A stretch of 14,582 nucleotides of DNA, taken from positions 1-14,582 of the forward strand of contig JBKOWM010000089.1 in NCBI GenBank assembly GCA_046724395.1, given 5' to 3'. The position numbers and the translations under genes are program-made. The notes beneath the pieces were generated by a model. That model saw only the letters and a list, made by a program, of their open reading frames with translations. It had not been told where the DNA came from and ran no database searches. This document shows positions 12,566 through 14,582 of the stretch, in pieces; within the stretch, counting starts at the first letter, position 1, and every line of letters begins with the position of its first letter. Source of the DNA: DATAEU01 sp046724395. Lineage in GTDB: Bacteria > Actinomycetota > UBA4738 > HRBIN12.

Positions 12566-13771
12566 CTAGCGACGGCTGGGCAACGCGCGCAGGCGCTCGC
12601 CGGCGGCCTCCAGCGTTTCGAGCTTCTTCGGGAATGCGAAACGCAGGAGCCCACGTCCGTCGACGGCGTTCGAGAAGAACGACGAGCCCGGCACGGTTGC
12701 CACGCCGACGTTATCCACGAGGTGCAGGGCCGCCTGCGTGTCGTCGTCGAAGCCGAGGTGTGAGATATCGGCCATGACGTAGTACGCGCCCTCGGGCGGC
12801 GCGGCCTCGAACCCCGCCTCGTTCAGTACGCGAATCATCGTCTCCCGTCTCGTCGCATAGTCGACGCGCAACCGCTCGTAGTACGGCTGCGGCATCTTCA
12901 GAGCCGCGATCCCCGCGTGTTGCAGCGGCGCGGCCGCCGCCACCGTCAAAAAGTCGTGCACCACCCGGATCCCGGCCGACAGGCGGGCGTGCGCCACGGC
13001 CCATCCGACACGCCAGCCCGTCACCGCGTACGTCTTTGAAAGTGCGCTGATCGTGACGGTTCGGTCGAGCATCCCGCCGATCGTTGCGATCGGGACGTGC
13101 TCACGGCCGTCGAAGGTGATGTGTTCGTAGATCTCGTCCGTGATCGCGATGGCGTCCCACTTGACGCACAGCCGTGCGATCGCCTCGAGCTCCTCGCGCG
13201 CGAAGACCTTGCCGGTCGGGTTGTTGGGGGAGTTGACGACGATCGCCCGCGTGCGCGGACCGAACGCCGACTCCAGCTCCGACTCGTCGAGGCTCCACTG
13301 CGGCGGGCGGAGCGTGACGATCCTAGGGACGGCGCCGGTGATGATCACGTCCGGTCCGTAGTTCTCGTAGAACGGCTCGAAGATGACGACCTCGTCGCCG
13401 GCGTCGACGAGGCCGAGCATCGACGCGATCATGGCCTCGGTCGATCCGCACGTAACGGTAACGTCCGTCTCCGGGTCGACGGTGATCCCGTATCGGCGCC
13501 CGTAGGTCTGCGCGATCGCCTCGCGGAACTCGGGAACGCCCCACGTGACGGGATACTGGTTGTGGTCCTCCGCGATCGCGCGCGATGCCGCCTCCTTCAG
13601 CTCGAAGGGCGCGGGGAAGTCAGGGAAGCCCTGACCGAGGTTGATGGCGCCGTGGAGGTCGGCCAGGCGCGTCATCTCGCGGATGACGGATTCGGTGAAC
13701 GAGGCTGCCTTCACCGACATCGCTCGGCGGCTCTCGGTGCTCACGGCCCGAGGATAGTCGGTTGCGTACAT
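12566..13771 (-). CDS. class I/II PLP-dependent aminotransferase
   Basis: From ATG 13771 the product has 401 residues; this start has GGAGG eight bases upstream. A later ATG at 13720, giving 384 residues beginning MSVKAASFTESVIREMTRLA, matches the usual family start, so either is possible. In numbering from 13720, Lys229 (SALSKTYAVTGWRVGW) forms the Schiff base with PLP, NSPNNPTGK is at 163-171, Asp195 and Tyr198 lie in TDEIYEH, and the family opening GQGFPDFPAP is at 29-38. It belongs to fold-type I, subgroup I-gamma-like, with aspartate, kynurenine, methionine or succinyl-diaminopimelate aminotransferases as relatives. The exact donor cannot be read from sequence. The gene is intact and convergent with the holin pair; it diverges from the methyltransferase. 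Confidence 0.93.
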   Translation of the reverse strand: MYATDYPRAVSTESRRAMSVKAASFTESVIREMTRLADLHGAINLGQGFPDFPAPFELKEAASRAIAEDHNQYPVTWGVPEFREAIAQTYGRRYGITVDPETDVTVTCGSTEAMIASMLGLVDAGDEVVIFEPFYENYGPDVIITGAVPRIVTLRPPQWSLDESELESAFGPRTRAIVVNSPNNPTGKVFAREELEAIARLCVKWDAIAITDEIYEHITFDGREHVPIATIGGMLDRTVTISALSKTYAVTGWRVGWAVAHARLSAGIRVVHDFLTVAAAAPLQHAGIAALKMPQPYYERLRVDYATRRETMIRVLNEAGFEAAPPEGAYYVMADISHLGFDDDTQAALHLVDNVGVATVPGSSFFSNAVDGRGLLRFAFPKKLETLEAAGERLRALPSRR

Positions 13772-13927
13772 GTCGCACGCCTCCGCATCCAAAGGACGCC
13801 ACGCCGCAAATGGTCGGATGCGTCGAGTCTCTGCGACGGGCAACAGATCAATGGCCGCCACGTATTCGGACCTCCGGACGACCGGCATGCCGTACGATGT
13901 CGCGTCCCGCGGAGCCCGAGCGAACGC

Positions 13928-14582
13928 ATGGACTGGGTGCGACCCTTTTACGAGAGACAGTACTCGTGGGCCGATTGGAGGGCGCGCTGGGCGGACTCGG
14001 ACCCCGACGATCCGGCGCTGGAGGCGCACGTACACGCTGTTCGAAGGCTGACTGGTCCAGGGCAAAAGCGGATCCTCGAACTCGGCTCCGGCACTGGCCA
14101 CGTTTCAGCTGCTCTCGCGAACGCCGGACACGAGGTCGTCGCGCTCGAGTTGCTCGACGAACTCGTCGAGAACATCCGACGACTCGCCGAGGATGTGCGG
14201 ACGGGATCGCTCGAGGCGATTTGCGGTGACTTCTACGAGGTGGACGTGGCGGGTCACTTCGACGTCGTCGCGTACTTCGACGGATTCGGGATCGGCACCG
14301 ACGACGACCAGCGGCGACTGCTGTCCCGCATCGCCTTGTGGTTGGCGCCTCACGGTGCGGCCCTGATCGACGTGTTCAGTCCCGCATATTGGGTGAAAGC
14401 GTCCAAGGCGAAGGAGGAGTTCCCGCCCGGAAGTGGTGTCTGGTATCGCGACGGATTCGATCCCGAAGGCAGCAGGATGATCGAGGACATGTGGCGGCGG
14501 AGTGACGAGGACGACGTCGTGTCGCAGACGCTCCGGTGCTATTCGCCGGCGGATCTCCGGTTGCTTCTCGACGGGACCAACC
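13928..14582 (+). CDS. SAM-dependent methyltransferase, partial (cut by window edge)
   Basis: From ATG 13928 there are 218 codons with no stop before the right edge. Residues 1-35 (MDWVRPFYERQYSWADWRAR) precede a Rossmann methyltransferase fold. Motif I (RILELGSGTGHVSAALA, SAM-binding) begins near residue 49; an acidic motif follows (VVALELLDELVENIRRL), then ICGDFYEV and a motif like VVAYFDGFGIG, and GAALIDVFSP. The substrate is unknown; the C-terminal part resembles small-molecule methyltransferases. The ribosome site is weak. If the aminotransferase starts at 13771 the divergent gap is about 156 bases. Confidence 0.88.
   Translation, partial: MDWVRPFYERQYSWADWRARWADSDPDDPALEAHVHAVRRLTGPGQKRILELGSGTGHVSAALANAGHEVVALELLDELVENIRRLAEDVRTGSLEAICGDFYEVDVAGHFDVVAYFDGFGIGTDDDQRRLLSRIALWLAPHGAALIDVFSPAYWVKASKAKEEFPPGSGVWYRDGFDPEGSRMIEDMWRRSDEDDVVSQTLRCYSPADLRLLLDGTN

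Noticed and set aside
11500..12654. Long minus-strand open frame (384 codons) over the ligase remnant and holin genes
   Set aside because: It is antisense to the well-supported holin-X and DUF3618-like genes, is Arg/Ser/Pro-rich and shows no domain; a shadow of high-GC coding DNA.
1..14582. CRISPR array, IS element or toxin-antitoxin module
   Set aside because: No regularly spaced repeats, no transposase or integrase motif and no recognisable toxin were found on either strand.

Overview
The window is high-GC DNA from a bacterium that is most likely an actinobacterium of a poorly cultured soil lineage. The evidence is the gene content: an Actinobacteria-type holin-X/DUF3618 pair, an ANTAR regulator beside a STAS protein, a membrane-anchored class III nucleotide cyclase, and an epoxide-hydrolase-type enzyme. 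The phylum call is an inference and finer placement is not supported. No CRISPR array, insertion sequence, rRNA or intact tRNA was seen.

Layout. 1-931: a poorly coding stretch with a GC-rich hairpin, then a small membrane protein. 1204-2786: a palindrome, a six-helix membrane adenylate cyclase and a 62-residue charged protein. 2787-3249: non-coding, with a degenerate tRNA-like sequence on the minus strand and a shorter similar copy beside it. 3250-4842: a secreted Asp-box beta-propeller protein. 4875-5109: a broken LuxR-type regulator (minus). 5217-5801: a secreted protein (minus) with a strong terminator behind it and a hairpin directly before its start.

5862-7556 is a graveyard of small and broken genes: a CxxC fragment, a 35-residue ORF, a carboxymuconolactone decarboxylase-like gene with two frameshifts and an amber codon, a ComM/YifB-like scrap, and a frameshifted helix-turn-helix gene. 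7557-9062 is intact again: an ANTAR regulator (minus) diverges from a STAS protein that overlaps a conserved 111-residue protein. 9138-9706 holds the C-terminal part of an ATP-dependent DNA ligase-like gene and a frameshifted relative of the 35-residue ORF. 9707-10933 is an alpha/beta hydrolase of the epoxide hydrolase family (minus). 11330-11702 is a broken N-terminal part of an ATP-dependent DNA ligase. 11850-12499 is the holin-X/DUF3618 pair, ended by a 29-bp tandem duplication. 12566-13771 is a PLP aminotransferase (minus), and a methyltransferase runs off the right edge.

The genes do not form one pathway. They are short signalling, envelope and metabolic units separated by decayed accessory DNA. 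The most unusual signals are the duplicated small ORF family, the two ligase pieces lying in reversed order on the same strand, the tRNA-like remnants, and the hairpin at the start of the secreted protein gene. I did not find a coherent new defence or mobile system.
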